DNA from: an uncultured Eubacteriales bacterium
Lineage (GTDB): Bacteria; Bacillota; Clostridia; Christensenellales; Aristaeellaceae
Direction of reading: 5' to 3'
DNA: 6,143 nucleotides
Assembly: GCA_900553315.1 (NCBI GenBank)
Contig: USCW01000103.1
Span: forward strand, 1 to 6,143
Shown: one piece after another, positions 6,090 to 6,143 of the stretch
How the letters are laid out: each line of letters begins with the position of its first letter
Numbering within the stretch: position 1 is the first letter of the stretch
The notes under the pieces: generated by a model
Told to the model about the DNA's origin: nothing
Database searches by the model: none
The model's input: only the letters and a program-made list of their open reading frames with translations
Made by a program: the position numbers and the translations under genes

Positions 6090-6143
6090 GGAGTTTTGCG
6101 AGGGTGCGTGTTTGCGGCGTGGGTGCTGCATAAAAAGCATATG

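Noticed and set aside
6090..6143. Possible terminator or start of another gene (terminal ATG at 6141)
   Set aside because: No stable stem with a T run and no ribosome binding site before the last ATG; there is too little sequence to judge.
1..6143. A novel defence, mobile or biosynthetic system
   Set aside because: Every substantial gene belongs to a well-known family with intact motifs. There are no clustered repeats, recombinase, toxin-antitoxin pair or unexplained large non-coding region; the longest gene-free stretch is about 250 nt and is explained by a promoter and a terminator.

Overview
The window looks like an ordinary chromosomal segment of a GC-rich anaerobic Firmicute of the Clostridia type, probably a gut organism. 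This rests on the close packing of genes, strong AGGAGG-like ribosome binding sites, sigma-A style promoters, and protein family flavours (a PyrE ending in a CPLC motif, a flavoredoxin-like flavin reductase, a YkuE-like membrane-anchored phosphoesterase). The lineage is an inference; there is no rRNA or other marker here. I see no phage, transposon, CRISPR array, tRNA or rRNA.

Layout, left to right. Positions 1-183 (+) hold the C-terminal end of an FGGY sugar kinase, most like xylulokinase. A near-perfect palindromic hairpin at 193-230 separates it from a convergent minus-strand cluster. That cluster, in transcription order, is rfbA (3609-2722), rfbC (2694-2125), rfbB (2128-1097) and rfbD (1100-252). 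These are the four enzymes that turn glucose-1-phosphate and dTTP into dTDP-L-rhamnose. rfbC/rfbB and rfbB/rfbD each overlap by 4 nt (ATGA), so the cassette is one tightly coupled transcription unit. Upstream of rfbA, on the same strand, is pyrE (4274-3708), which makes orotidine monophosphate in pyrimidine synthesis. It has a very good promoter (TTGACA, 17 nt, TATCAT) containing a 9-bp direct repeat. No convincing promoter or terminator is visible in the 98 nt between pyrE and rfbA, so read-through is possible.

Upstream of pyrE, a rho-independent terminator (about 4460-4498) ends a minus-strand flavin reductase-like gene (5134-4523). An 82-nt divergent intergenic region with a good plus-strand promoter (TTGCCA, 17 nt, TACAAT) separates that gene from a plus-strand, membrane-anchored metallophosphoesterase (5217-6089). 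The last 54 nt contain no supportable feature.

I did not find a previously undescribed system. The items most worth a second look are regulatory: the 9-bp direct repeat in the pyrE promoter, the possible pyrE-rfbACBD read-through, and a three-codon open frame that overlaps the start codon of the phosphoesterase.
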